IMG/VR virus record: IMGVR_UViG_3300007540_000102
Coordinates: 1 to 24,095 of that record
Origin: a virus
Direction: 5' to 3' (one strand)
DNA length: 24,095 nt
Shown in pieces: positions 7,369-14,003 of this stretch. The position numbers and the translations under genes are program-made. Positions within the stretch are counted from its first letter, which is position 1; every line of letters begins with the position of its first letter. The notes under the pieces are model-generated. The model made no database searches and was not told the origin of the DNA. It was given only the letters and a program-made list of their open reading frames with translations.

Positions 7369-7717
7369 CTTCTATACTCCACCGTATTCCTCGACCATAT
7401 TCTTTTTCAAAATCACTGATCAGTTCTCTGTATGTTAAGAGAACTGTCGACTCCAACTTATCTAGATAGTCACTTAGCTCGTTCCAATCTTCAGTTCTCA
7501 TTGGGGCAACACTGTACTCGCCTCTACCACACCAGTGTTCCTGTTCATCCAATCCATATATATCTATGCGGCCACAAGAGTATGACTCTAGGTAGTGTTT
7601 GTATTGCATCTTTTCAAAAATCTTACCTGAAGTTTCTCTCCACTCAAACGGAACCCTTCTATCTTCGTACCAACGAGTGGAGACTGGGCCCATCCAATTT
7701 GTGCTATAGGTTATCAT
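7358..7717 (-). CDS. Conserved phage hypothetical (ITYSTNWMGPV)
   Basis: 119 residues from the ATG at 7717, which shares its A with the upstream TGA stop. The start MITYSTNWMGPVSTRWYEDR, a central SCGRIDIYGLDE and the end YGRGIRWSIEDD define a family of hypotheticals found in tailed phages. Aromatic-rich, soluble, no known catalytic motif. Confidence 0.72.
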   Translation of the reverse strand: MITYSTNWMGPVSTRWYEDRRVPFEWRETSGKIFEKMQYKHYLESYSCGRIDIYGLDEQEHWCGRGEYSVAPMRTEDWNELSDYLDKLESTVLLTYRELISDFEKEYGRGIRWSIEDDH

Positions 7718-8223
7718 CAGTCCCACAAAGCCTCATAATATTTACCGAACAGGCGAAAGCCGTTTGCAATACGGCACTGTTCTACTTTTAAACCTTCAAG
7801 ATCTAACTTATAAGTATGACCTTCAGCCTTTTCCCAAGTGATTCCAATCTCAGTTCCATCTTTACCTATAACTGGGATACTATCATGTTTGATCTCACCA
7901 CTAGAGTACTTATCTTCCCAATTATTTAGTTTAGACTCAAAGGCAAAGAGCATCTCAGACATGATCCACTCCCACTTCTCCTCGTTATTACCCTCAAAAA
8001 ACAAACCTACGTCTTCGTCGTCTACCAAAGGTACTCCATGTTTTGTATCTCTAAGCTGTTTCAACATAGGAATAACGATATGAGCTAGTGTAGTGTCCAT
8101 ACTCCACGTATCGTACTTATCTATCTTGACTTTTATTGTTGGTTCTGGGGAGTACCCGAACCAATTATAAAGATAGTTGCTATACCATCTCCAAGTAGGG
8201 TACTTACCAATTTTAACTTTCAT
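7717..8223 (-). CDS. Conserved phage hypothetical (KYDTWSMDTTLAHIVIPML)
   Basis: 168 residues from the ATG at 8223 with GGGGA about 8 bases upstream; an earlier ATG three codons before is less well placed. Two matching segments of the form KIxKYxTWxxxxxL lie at the N-terminus. The motif TTLAHIVIPMLKQLRDTKHG, a DDEDVGLFFE stretch, EWIMSEMLFAFES and the terminal NGFRLFGKYYEALWD are features of a widely spread phage hypothetical. Probably a structured, mostly helical protein; role unknown. Confidence 0.75.
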   Translation of the reverse strand: MKVKIGKYPTWRWYSNYLYNWFGYSPEPTIKVKIDKYDTWSMDTTLAHIVIPMLKQLRDTKHGVPLVDDEDVGLFFEGNNEEKWEWIMSEMLFAFESKLNNWEDKYSSGEIKHDSIPVIGKDGTEIGITWEKAEGHTYKLDLEGLKVEQCRIANGFRLFGKYYEALWD

Positions 8224-8374
8224 CTTTAGCATCCCCTACAAAAATCTTTAGTGTTCTTTTACTATCCTGAAGTGATAGTATTACGTCGGCTACATTCTTA
8301 TTAACGTATACTCTGCCGCTTCCATCAATCAATTCTACTCTTGTTACATTTTCAACGTAGTCATTTATGTTCAT
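8213..8374 (-). CDS. Small conserved hypothetical (GRVYVNKN...LKIFV)
   Basis: 53 residues: it starts MNINDYVENVTRVELIDGSG and includes SLQDSKRTLKIFVGD. I recognise the 'RVExIDxxGRxYVN ... LSLQDxxRTLKIF' pattern from small phage proteins, probably a little beta fold. The ATG at 8374 overlaps the upstream TGA (ATGA) and GAGGAC lies before it; the end overlaps the next gene by 11 bases. Function unknown. Confidence 0.72.
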   Translation of the reverse strand: MNINDYVENVTRVELIDGSGRVYVNKNVADVILSLQDSKRTLKIFVGDAKDES

Positions 8375-8526
8375 TCAGTTGTGTCCTCGTCTACAAAGTT
8401 GCAATAGTGTGGGCCTTCGTCAGGAGCGGAGTACCACCAGTCTTCTTCTAAAGCATTGATACAGTGAAAGGGTAGTTTATACCCGTCTCCCATCATATCA
8501 TCGCCACAATATTTACACTTATCCAT
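8371..8526 (-). CDS. Small zinc-ribbon-like protein
   Basis: 51 residues starting MDKCKYCGDDMMGDGYKLPF. A CxxC pair (C4, C7) and later HC (21-22) and HYC (41-43) residues could form a zinc site. A similar tiny protein with 'CxxCGD-MxGDGY...APDEGPxYC' is known to me as a phage hypothetical. The ATG at 8526 lies inside the end of the upstream gene. Role unknown. Confidence 0.7.
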   Translation of the reverse strand: MDKCKYCGDDMMGDGYKLPFHCINALEEDWWYSAPDEGPHYCNFVDEDTTE

Positions 8527-9121
8527 TGGCTGTAATCCTCTTCTCGTAATCTGCGTAATCTTCGCTCCACCAGTCTGGTTTATCTCTACCAGTCCATGCA
8601 GCAAATGTAGCTTTATCTAGATGGTAGTAGTCGCGATAAGATTGTATAGGGTTGTCGTAGTCTTTTAAGTCATCAGGCATAGCTAGGCCGAACGTAGTAA
8701 AACCTTTACGTTCCATATTCTCTGGCTCTGGTAGTATGTTGATGACTTCTTCTACTGATTTATGGCGTTTGCCATAACGGTAACAATACTCTTCATTGAG
8801 AGCATTGCCATAGCAATGAGTCCACTCGAAGTTATCAAGACTTGACCTCACCCATATCGTGCAAGGATGATTATACATCATTGGGAGATATGGGGTGAGG
8901 GGTCTATCCTTTGGAGGGAGATGTTTGATCTCTTTCTTGAGATCGTTCAGCAAGTCCCGCTCTACTTTATTGAGAGCGCGAGGGACAAAGCCGAGGTGTT
9001 TGTCTACCCAGATAGCCGTGCACAATAGCTGTGCAACTTCTAAAGGCATCTTGACAATGTGCTTATCTACGTGATACTCTGCACATTTGTCAAAATTTTT
9101 GTCTAGGTAAAATAAATTCAT
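8519..9121 (-). CDS. Pyrimidine dimer DNA glycosylase-like protein (Pyr_excise relative)
   Basis: 200 residues. Start MNLFYLDKNFDKCAEYHVDKH, then VKMPLEVAQLL, HPCTIWVRSS, EEYCYRYGKRH and a C-terminal YRDYYHLDKATFAAWTGRDK. This layout is shared by phage proteins annotated as pyrimidine-dimer DNA glycosylases, a family distantly related to T4 endonuclease V; some members may have other roles. Expected, if active, to start repair of UV-damaged DNA. It is the first gene of a twelve-gene operon behind a consensus promoter (9149-9177). Confidence 0.68.
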   Translation of the reverse strand: MNLFYLDKNFDKCAEYHVDKHIVKMPLEVAQLLCTAIWVDKHLGFVPRALNKVERDLLNDLKKEIKHLPPKDRPLTPYLPMMYNHPCTIWVRSSLDNFEWTHCYGNALNEEYCYRYGKRHKSVEEVINILPEPENMERKGFTTFGLAMPDDLKDYDNPIQSYRDYYHLDKATFAAWTGRDKPDWWSEDYADYEKRITANG

Positions 9122-9148
9122 AACTTACTCTCTTAAATTTGAAATAGT

Positions 9149-9177
9149 ATTATATCAAATTAGGGAGTGTATGTCAA
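9149..9177 (-). promoter_or_regulatory. Sigma-70 promoter of the 9121-5328 operon
   Basis: Minus strand TTGACA (9177-9172), 17-base spacer, TATAAT (9154-9149). The -35 overlaps the last codons of the MazG-like gene by a few bases. Confidence 0.85.
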
Positions 9178-9434
9178 GAATTATCTTCTTCTCGCTTCTG
9201 TAAAACGATTAATTTTTCTTTGGCTCGTTCTATTACTTCTTCATGAGTAAACAAGTTGTGTGCCTCTAGAAGATACATAGTTGCTAATACATCTCCCGCC
9301 TCTTCGATTAGGTGGGCCTTTCTCTTATCATCTAAACCGTGTCGAATTACTTTACTACAAGCACGTACAAATTCTCCTGCTTCTTCCATTGCTAGTATGA
9401 GGCAGGGGTCTACATTTTTAGTTGTGAAATACAT
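9174..9434 (-). CDS. MazG-like nucleotide pyrophosphohydrolase
   Basis: 86 residues. The two acidic motifs typical of all-alpha NTP pyrophosphatases are present: EEAGEF near 17-22 and EEAGDV near 44-49, separated by a helix of the usual length. Such enzymes cleave nucleoside triphosphates to monophosphate and pyrophosphate and can clean the nucleotide pool or lower host alarmone precursors. Short for MazG, normal for phage MazG-like proteins. Last gene of the lysis operon; its start follows the previous stop by 1 base. A second, different family member is at 14932-15312. Confidence 0.82.
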   Translation of the reverse strand: MYFTTKNVDPCLILAMEEAGEFVRACSKVIRHGLDDKRKAHLIEEAGDVLATMYLLEAHNLFTHEEVIERAKEKLIVLQKREEDNS

Positions 9435-9435
9435 A

Positions 9436-9660
9436 TTAAGTCCAAGATATAATTGTTGAGGTTTCTATGTCCATCCACCTGAGATGGTCTAGGTCCCATA
9501 CGGGCACTTTGTTGCTATTCGCTGAGACCCCGATGGTGATTCCATGAGGTATCAAATCAGGAGCTAGAGTTACGTTTTTACATAACTCTATTCCTGTTAA
9601 GATGTGTGAGAATTTTACTTTTACCGGTCCTTCTTTTACTGCGGTTATAAATGAACTCAT
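9436..9660 (-). CDS. Small SH3-barrel-like protein (DUF2693-like)
   Basis: 74 residues. AVKEGPVKVKFSHILTGIE, a Cys-containing strand and a C-terminal VPVWDLDHLRWMDIETSTI fit the same small beta-barrel pattern as 4401-4667 (a 'VWDxxxxxWxxxxxxxI' end). The ATG overlaps the holin stop as ATGA. Function unknown; located between holin and MazG-like genes. Confidence 0.6.
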   Translation of the reverse strand: MSSFITAVKEGPVKVKFSHILTGIELCKNVTLAPDLIPHGITIGVSANSNKVPVWDLDHLRWMDIETSTIISWT

Positions 9661-10028
9661 TTCCTTGCCTTCATTAGTCCTACTGCTGAACGAACCCCAA
9701 AAGAAGCTCCTACGATTATACTAAGAGTGTATTGATACCAATCTGGCATGAGCGATAAAGCAGCAAAGCCGTCTTGAACATAAACAACTGATCCTGGAAA
9801 GAAGCACAAGATAAGAGGAATGCTAAATAAAATTGTTAGCCATTCATCTTTCCAGCTCTGCCCAGAATTTACTGCTTGAATCTTTTCCCAATCTGCGGAA
9901 GACTGAGCAGCAGTAACTAATACTGTTGCCTCTGCCTCTGCTTTGGCTTTCATTTTTACGTTCTTACCTTCTAGATATGTCTTACCTAAATCCGCTATAG
10001 GACCTAGAAAACTTAAGGGATTAAACAT
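9657..10028 (-). CDS. Holin
   Basis: 123 residues. After a soluble N-terminal half (residues ~1-60, Ala/Lys-rich, amphipathic) there are two clear membrane segments: WLTILFSIPLILCFFPGSVV (~63-82) and a second around YTLSIIVGASFGVRSAVGL (~100-118). A short basic tail (MKARK) follows. This resembles holins common in Gram-negative phages, which permeabilise the inner membrane at lysis. It overlaps the lysozyme gene directly upstream, the classic lysis cassette pairing. Confidence 0.82.
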   Translation of the reverse strand: MFNPLSFLGPIADLGKTYLEGKNVKMKAKAEAEATVLVTAAQSSADWEKIQAVNSGQSWKDEWLTILFSIPLILCFFPGSVVYVQDGFAALSLMPDWYQYTLSIIVGASFGVRSAVGLMKARK

Positions 10029-10461
10029 TTTCCATTCTCACCATTAGCCTTTCAGCTCTTTGACCGACCTGGCGATACCAGCGAGAGTCTCTTCCTTCTA
10101 CTGCAGCACATCTCCAATTCTCATCTTCTATGTGTGCATTCATTTTCTTAAACTTACTGAGGCGAGGCCGCCCAAGATTAAACATCATGTTGACTAGAAT
10201 CTCTTGGACTTCCTCTGGTAGCTCTTCCCAGAAGTAATACAGAACTTTGCATTCATTCTCAGCTATAGCTAGGTCCTCTGCAAAAGCCGTTGCAACTCTC
10301 TCAGGGGTAACGGGTGTCCCTATTTCGAGGCTAAACTCAGGGTCTGATGTTAAGACTAAATGCCCTATGCCGAAGGTAGCCAAGCCTAGGTGATCATGAT
10401 AAATCCTATGCTCTACTCCTTCATCTAACTCTAACTGTCTTTGTACGCGTTCTATATTCAT
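10021..10461 (-). CDS. T4-type endolysin (GH24 lysozyme)
   Basis: 146 residues. The catalytic triad E14, D23 and T29 lies in ELDEGVEHRIYHDHLGLATFGIGHL and keeps the same spacing as E11/D20/T26 of T4 lysozyme. The C-terminal lobe carries LVNMMFNLGRPRLSKFKKM and a WYRQVGQRAERL helix. No signal peptide, so export should need the holin downstream. Cleaves the glycan strands of peptidoglycan. ATG preceded by AAAGGA. Confidence 0.93.
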   Translation of the reverse strand: MNIERVQRQLELDEGVEHRIYHDHLGLATFGIGHLVLTSDPEFSLEIGTPVTPERVATAFAEDLAIAENECKVLYYFWEELPEEVQEILVNMMFNLGRPRLSKFKKMNAHIEDENWRCAAVEGRDSRWYRQVGQRAERLMVRMENV

Positions 10462-10471
10462 TCTTTTTCCT

Positions 10472-10570
10472 TTACTGGGTTATGGTTACAATAACCAATA
10501 CTAGGGGAAGAAAAGCTGCTGTTGTATATGTCAATATTTCACACAATAAGCATGCGTTTTCCTTATTCAT
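10472..10570 (-). CDS. Mini membrane protein next to the lysozyme
   Basis: 32 residues, starting MNKENACLLCEIL and ending in a hydrophobic stretch TAAFLPLVLVIVTI with a short tail. AGGAGAG lies before the ATG, and the gene fits neatly between the Hsp20 and lysozyme genes. One membrane segment. It could be a small lysis accessory or an inner-membrane peptide; no spanin features (no lipobox) are seen. Confidence 0.55.
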   Translation of the reverse strand: MNKENACLLCEILTYTTAAFLPLVLVIVTITQ

Positions 10571-10580
10571 TAATTCTCTC

Positions 10581-10997
10581 CTATAGAATGTCTACGTTGA
10601 TGGGCTTGTCTGCATCAGGGACTACTTCGTTTAAATCTATACACAAGAGACCGCGCTCCATGTATGCTTTAGTCAACTTTATGTAGTCTCCAACCTTAAA
10701 ATTTCTTTGAAAACCTTTTCCACTTAATCCTTTATGAACATAAGTTTCATCGTTCTCTGCCTTTTCACGTTTACCTTCTATAGTTAAGACGTTCTTGTGC
10801 ATTACTATAGATACATCCGACTTGTCCCAGCCTGGTATTGCAAGCTCTATACGATAACCTGCATCACCCACTTTTACGACGTTGTATCGGGGGTATCCTG
10901 AGTCTGCTGCATTTGAAAACATCTCAGATTGTAGACGGTCAAACCCTAGAAAAAATTTCGGAAAGTCTGCCATTGTTAATTGATTTTGTAAAGTCAT
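10581..10997 (-). CDS. Small heat shock protein (Hsp20/IbpA-like)
   Basis: 138 residues from the ATG at 10997, with GGAG 7 bases upstream. The alpha-crystallin domain runs from about residue 35 to 130: YNVVKVGDAGYRIELAIPGW, VLTIEGKREK, then GFQRNFKVGDYIKLTKAYM and GLLCIDL. It ends KPINVDIL, the usual IxI-type C-terminal anchor. Acts as a holdase for unfolded proteins, perhaps protecting virion proteins. Small heat shock proteins are known in cyanophages and some T4-like phages. Here the gene sits within the lysis operon, which is less usual. A small hairpin (GCAC..GTGC) lies just before the ribosome site. Confidence 0.87.
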   Translation of the reverse strand: MTLQNQLTMADFPKFFLGFDRLQSEMFSNAADSGYPRYNVVKVGDAGYRIELAIPGWDKSDVSIVMHKNVLTIEGKREKAENDETYVHKGLSGKGFQRNFKVGDYIKLTKAYMERGLLCIDLNEVVPDADKPINVDIL

Positions 10998-11071
10998 TAT
11001 ATTACTCCGTTGCACCCTTGCGGCGTGCTCTGTGAACTCCTTTCGGTAGCTCGGTTAGTTAAGTGACGTTT

Positions 11072-11233
11072 TTAAGACTCGTCTTGTCCCTTTTCGTTCT
11101 TTGCCAGTATTTGGCGCTTATGGTTTATTAAGTCGTCTGAGGCTTTAGCGAATACTCTAATTGCTGTATCTAGCGCGTATATTGCCTTTGTCAGTACTTC
11201 TAGTACTAATTCATCTTTAAGTTTCATCTTCAT
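11072..11233 (-). CDS. Small helical hypothetical protein
   Basis: 53 residues from the ATG at 11233, preceded by GAGGAGGAACAAG. The sequence (KDELVLEVLTKAIYALDTAI ... DLINHKRQILAKNEK) is a continuous amphipathic helix, possibly a coiled coil. No family recognised. The start lies within the end of the upstream gene. Confidence 0.6.
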   Translation of the reverse strand: MKMKLKDELVLEVLTKAIYALDTAIRVFAKASDDLINHKRQILAKNEKGQDES

Positions 11234-11390
11234 CTTGTTCCTCCTCAGGACATATACATTGGTATTTTGTGCATTCCGGGCATTTACCGCCCGATTCAAA
11301 TATGCGATCCCATTCTTCAACTATTACGGATTCCTCTACTAGAGACTCTCTTCTTTTGTCTCCTTTTCCACCGTGTGTTCTATAACTCAT
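11217..11390 (-). CDS. Small phage protein with 'HGGKGDKRR' start and Cys pairs
   Basis: 57 residues: MSYRTHGGKGDKRRESLVEE at the start and CPECTKYQCICPEEE near the end. The 'THGGKGDxxR' start is recurrent in small phage proteins of unknown function; the Cys cluster could bind a metal. GGAG lies 9 bases before the ATG, which overlaps the end of the upstream gene by 11 bases. Confidence 0.68.
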   Translation of the reverse strand: MSYRTHGGKGDKRRESLVEESVIVEEWDRIFESGGKCPECTKYQCICPEEEQDEDET

Positions 11391-11541
11391 CTTCATCTGC
11401 TCCGTCTAATGTTATAACGCCTTGGTCTTCTAAGTATTCTAGACACTGTGTCATGCCTACTCTGCGCCCTAGGAAATAGCTCTGGTAGCCACACCCTATA
11501 AGGCAGACAATAAATATGACTATGCTGGGAACTTCTACCAT
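11380..11541 (-). CDS. Small membrane-anchored phage protein
   Basis: 53 residues. The N-terminal hydrophobic segment (IVIFIVCLIGCGYQSYFLG) is followed by GRRVGMTQCLEYLEDQGVI and an acidic tail. The 'GxxxG...LxYLEDQGVIxLD' pattern recurs in tiny phage proteins. AAAGGAAATC ribosome site; first gene of the 11541-9174 operon behind promoter 11576-11604. Confidence 0.7.
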   Translation of the reverse strand: MVEVPSIVIFIVCLIGCGYQSYFLGRRVGMTQCLEYLEDQGVITLDGADEDEL

Positions 11542-11575
11542 GATTTCCTTTCCTATGTTTTAAATAATTACGCAC

Positions 11576-11604
11576 ATTATATCAAAGTATAGGGAAGTTG
11601 TCAA
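11576..11604 (-). promoter_or_regulatory. Sigma-70 promoter of the lysis/Hsp20 operon
   Basis: Minus strand TTGACA (11604-11599), 17-base spacer, TATAAT (11581-11576). Its -35 and the -35 of the plus-strand promoter at 11638 face each other as an inverted repeat (TGTCAAGAA ... TTCTTGACA). Confidence 0.87.
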
Positions 11605-11637
11605 GAAATATTTTTACAACATTGCATTAAAAACTTC

Positions 11638-11666
11638 TTGACATAGAAGTTAATTTTTAATATAAT
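11638..11666 (+). promoter_or_regulatory. Sigma-70 promoter of the rightward operon
   Basis: TTGACA (11638-11643), 17-base spacer, TATAAT (11661-11666). The expected start point (about 11672-11674) coincides with the first ATG of the gene at 11674, so the first message is probably leaderless. Confidence 0.87.
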
Positions 11667-11673
11667 ATGCGAT

Positions 11674-11838
11674 ATGAAAATGAAAAAGAAACCATGGTCA
11701 AGAGAAGAACGCTATACGCTGGAGAAGCACTATGGCAAAATATCTGTAAGAGAAATACAGGAGCTTCTACCAGACAGGACTGAGGGATCTATTCGTAAAC
11801 AGGCAGCATATCTTAGAAAAAGAGGGTGGAGAGTATGA
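11674..11838 (+). CDS. Myb/SANT-like HTH mini-protein A
   Basis: 54 residues, starting MKMKKKPWSREERYTLEKHY. The WSREERYTLEKHYG ... IQELLPDRTEGSIRKQAAYL pattern is a compact Myb/SANT-like three-helix DNA-binding domain, related in style to the HTH proteins elsewhere in the window. There is no ribosome site; either the ATG at 11674 is leaderless or the ATG at 11680 is used. The stop overlaps the next ATG (ATGA). First gene of the rightward operon, hence a plausible regulator. Confidence 0.78.
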   Translation: MKMKKKPWSREERYTLEKHYGKISVREIQELLPDRTEGSIRKQAAYLRKRGWRV

Positions 11839-12008
11839 GTAAAATGTGGGCACACAGCGAGTATTTAGTACTAGAAAGGTGGGCAGGTTTGAGAACTTCT
11901 CTAGAACTATCTACTATTCTACGTACTAGAACACCCGCTGAGATTGAGAAAGAAATAGTAGCGCTTCGGGAACGAGGCTGGGAATTTTTCCCAAAGAAGA
12001 ACCATTAA
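11835..12008 (+). CDS. Myb/SANT-like HTH mini-protein B
   Basis: 57 residues from the ATG at 11835 (ATGA overlap with the previous gene). EYLVLERWAGLRTSLELSTIL ... AEIEKEIVALRERGWEF repeats the helix pattern of the previous protein, including the terminal 'LRxRGW'. The pair looks like a tandem duplication that diverged and may act together. DNA binding inferred. Confidence 0.72.
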   Translation: MSKMWAHSEYLVLERWAGLRTSLELSTILRTRTPAEIEKEIVALRERGWEFFPKKNH

Positions 12009-12021
12009 TACAGGCATATAA

Positions 12022-12222
12022 ATGAAAGTAATAATAAAGAAAGGCAACTTCGACAGAGCACTTCGACAGTTTAAGAGAAAAATAACAGAAGAAGGGTTAC
12101 TACAAGAAGTTCGTGAAAGAGAGTACTACGAGAAGCCTAGCGACGGGCGTAGAGGCAAACTTAAAGCAGCAAAAAACCGAGAGAGGAGAAGAGATGGCGT
12201 TGTTATCACTAGAAAATATTAA
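12022..12222 (+). CDS. rpsU: Phage-encoded ribosomal protein bS21
   Basis: 66 residues with the bS21 layout: N-terminal KKGNFDRALRQFKRKITEEG, then LQEVREREYYEKPSDGRRGK and a basic tail KAAKNRERRR. Bacterial bS21 has the same FDxALRxFKR ... EVRxREYYEKP core. It is slightly shorter than the host protein (about 70 residues). bS21 sits on the small subunit near the anti-Shine-Dalgarno end of 16S rRNA; phage copies are thought to exchange with the host one and bias translation initiation. The gene itself has only a weak ribosome site (CAGG). The next gene begins inside its 3' end. Confidence 0.9.
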   Translation: MKVIIKKGNFDRALRQFKRKITEEGLLQEVREREYYEKPSDGRRGKLKAAKNRERRRDGVVITRKY

Positions 12223-12469
12223 TGAAATTACTTTTGATGAAGGCACCTTTATGACTCAAAATACTATGACAGACCAGAGTCGTCCTGACGTGGTAATACG
12301 ATACGGTTACCCTCTTGAAGGAGGTCTCTATTGCACGTACCTACTAGAGCAGAGTCGAGAAGGGGAGATATTGAGATGCTGGCGGGTAGGGGATTTATTG
12401 CAAGAGGAAAACCCTACTACAGTGGAGCAGTATATAGAGCAGATTTTCAAGGGAACATATGATGAGTGA
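12194..12469 (+). CDS. Hypothetical protein
   Basis: 91 residues from the ATG at 12194, strongly supported by GAGGAGAAGAG directly upstream; it overlaps the end of the bS21 gene by 29 bases. MALLSLENINEITFDEGTFM at the start, then RPDVVIRYGYPLEGGLYCTYL and GEILRCWRVGDLL. Beta-rich, acidic, no membrane segment. Family not recognised. Confidence 0.7.
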   Translation: MALLSLENINEITFDEGTFMTQNTMTDQSRPDVVIRYGYPLEGGLYCTYLLEQSREGEILRCWRVGDLLQEENPTTVEQYIEQIFKGTYDE

Positions 12470-12680
12470 TATAACACCCTTCCATAGAAGTGATATAGAC
12501 AGATTCTTAGTGTCATTTGTATCTACACCACACAACAGAAAGGCTCAGATGTTTATTACTAGCGACGGTACTTATGGGTATCGTTGTTTTGTGCGTCAAG
12601 TCTTTCTACAAGATGTACTAATCCCTAACAAAAGCATTCACTATGTAGAGGATGCTGCTGAAACCTGGAGCAACCAATGA
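12462..12680 (+). CDS. Hypothetical protein
   Basis: 72 residues from the ATG at 12462; an ATG one codon earlier (12459) is equally in frame but closer to the AAGGGA ribosome site. DIDRFLVSFVSTPHNRKAQM and GTYGYRCFVRQVFL are the main features. Soluble, no motif recognised. Overlaps both neighbours. Confidence 0.65.
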   Translation: MSDITPFHRSDIDRFLVSFVSTPHNRKAQMFITSDGTYGYRCFVRQVFLQDVLIPNKSIHYVEDAAETWSNQ

Positions 12681-12967
12681 CAGATAAAAATCAACAGTAT
12701 TGGATAGACTTTCATAAAGAACCCTCTGCTTTTGGAGCTGCACAAGATATGGTAAACAGTCCACCTCACTATAATTGTGGGGAGATTGAAACAATTGACT
12801 ACATAGTAGACGTACTTGGTACTCGTGGAGCAGCAGATTACTGTCACGGTAATGTACTGAAGTATCTAGGCTCTAGACTCCACCGCAAGAACGACCCCGT
12901 AGAGAACTCCAAAAAAGCGCAGTGGTATTTAGCTAAAATGATAGAACTTCTAGACGATAAGTCTTGA
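12677..12967 (+). CDS. DUF3310 family protein
   Basis: 96 residues. PPHYNCGEIETIDYIVDVLG, then GAADYCHGNVLKYLGSRLHR, then KKAQWYLAKMIELL are the hallmark of DUF3310, a small helical protein present in many phages and sometimes fused or linked to nucleotide kinases. Biochemical role unknown. Last gene before the internal promoter at 12964, whose -35 lies in its last codons. Confidence 0.88.
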   Translation: MTDKNQQYWIDFHKEPSAFGAAQDMVNSPPHYNCGEIETIDYIVDVLGTRGAADYCHGNVLKYLGSRLHRKNDPVENSKKAQWYLAKMIELLDDKS

Positions 12968-12993
12968 CTTTAACTGCTTTTTTCATGTATAAT
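12964..12993 (+). promoter_or_regulatory. Sigma-70 promoter before the metallopeptidase gene
   Basis: TTGACT (12964-12969), 18-base spacer, TATAAT (12988-12993), followed by GAAGGAAAC and the ATG at 13023. Confidence 0.82.
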
Positions 12994-13022
12994 ATCTTTC
13001 TAAATTAAAGAAGGAAACAAAA

Positions 13023-13430
13023 ATGAGAGTAAGATATAAAAACACAGAACGACTGCATCTTGTACAGATGTTCGTCAATAATGCTCTTGAGTATATGAAT
13101 ATTGCTGATCTCGAACACACCGATCTCAATATCACATTTGTTAAGAAATTAGACAAAGGTCAATCCCATGGTCACTGTTCAGGTGACATCGGAGAAGTTG
13201 ACATTGTAGTAGCAACAAATGTTCCTTTCTTAATGCAACTTCGCACACTTTCGCACGAGCTTATTCATGCTCGTCAACTGTGGGCAGGTGAGCTATCTTC
13301 TGATCTATGTGCTTACAAAGGCGTAGATCATACTGATACCGACTATGACGATCAACCTTGGGAGATCGAAGCCCACAAGTACGAAGATCAGCTATTCATG
13401 GCTGCTTTTCCTTGGAGTGTAAATGTTTAA
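13023..13430 (+). CDS. HExxH zinc metallopeptidase-like protein
   Basis: 135 residues. LSHELIHARQLWAGEL (~76-91) contains the HExxH zinc motif (H78, E79, H82) on a helix with a following Gln; a downstream PWEIEAHKYE (~112-121) offers the third, acidic ligand. This is the compact minigluzincin-like arrangement without a large extra domain. No signal peptide, so a cytoplasmic target is expected. Possible roles are cleavage of a host regulator or virion protein; the target cannot be read from sequence. First gene behind its own promoter, good ribosome site GAAGGA. Confidence 0.78.
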   Translation: MRVRYKNTERLHLVQMFVNNALEYMNIADLEHTDLNITFVKKLDKGQSHGHCSGDIGEVDIVVATNVPFLMQLRTLSHELIHARQLWAGELSSDLCAYKGVDHTDTDYDDQPWEIEAHKYEDQLFMAAFPWSVNV

Positions 13431-13713
13431 AGGCATGGAACAGTTTATAAGCTCAATGATACCTAAGTACGGCATTCAGATAGATTGGCTAACATTGACT
13501 GCAAAAGATCTGGTAGACAATCCTATAGCTGCAAACAGTATAGCACAAGTTATATTTAGTTTACCAGATGATGAGGATTTAAATGAGACCGAGATATACT
13601 TAGTCGATCACATTGTAAATACATTAAAAATTGTAGACGAAATAAGAATGAAAGAAAAGAGGTGCCCTTTGGCACAAGAATACCACAACCTACCCAGCAA
13701 GGAGTTACACTAA
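13423..13713 (+). CDS. Hypothetical protein
   Basis: 96 residues starting MFKGMEQFISSMIPKYGIQI; overlaps the metallopeptidase by 8 bases. Helical, with NSIAQVIFSLPDDEDLNETE and a Lys-rich C-terminus. The sequence upstream of the next ATG (AAGGAG) lies in its last codons. Family not recognised. Confidence 0.68.
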   Translation: MFKGMEQFISSMIPKYGIQIDWLTLTAKDLVDNPIAANSIAQVIFSLPDDEDLNETEIYLVDHIVNTLKIVDEIRMKEKRCPLAQEYHNLPSKELH

Positions 13714-14003
13714 TGTTACTGTTTAAATATACCACCCCAGAAGATATGTTAGAATACTCTGACGTTGCAGACGTTGAGTTCAAAGTTAATGAAGATGCAA
13801 CTCTTCCTGAGCTAGTATCAGCATTCGATAAGTTTGTACGAGCTATCGGCTACATGCCTTCCCCTACTGCTACCCTAGAGTATGTGGAAGAGCATGAGTT
13901 TGATGAGACTGATACAAAGCTTTTATGGAGCTCTCTTGATGTAGAACGACCTGTAGAAGATGGGCCTAATGAAAAGGACGGAGGTGGCAGAAACTATGAC
14001 TAA
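13713..14003 (+). CDS. Acidic hypothetical protein
   Basis: 96 residues from the ATG at 13713, which shares its A with the previous TAA; AAGGAG lies 8 bases upstream. MLLFKYTTPEDMLEYSDVAD, LPELVSAFDKFVRAIGYMPS and an acidic C-terminus. Soluble and helical. Family not recognised. Confidence 0.68.
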   Translation: MLLFKYTTPEDMLEYSDVADVEFKVNEDATLPELVSAFDKFVRAIGYMPSPTATLEYVEEHEFDETDTKLLWSSLDVERPVEDGPNEKDGGGRNYD

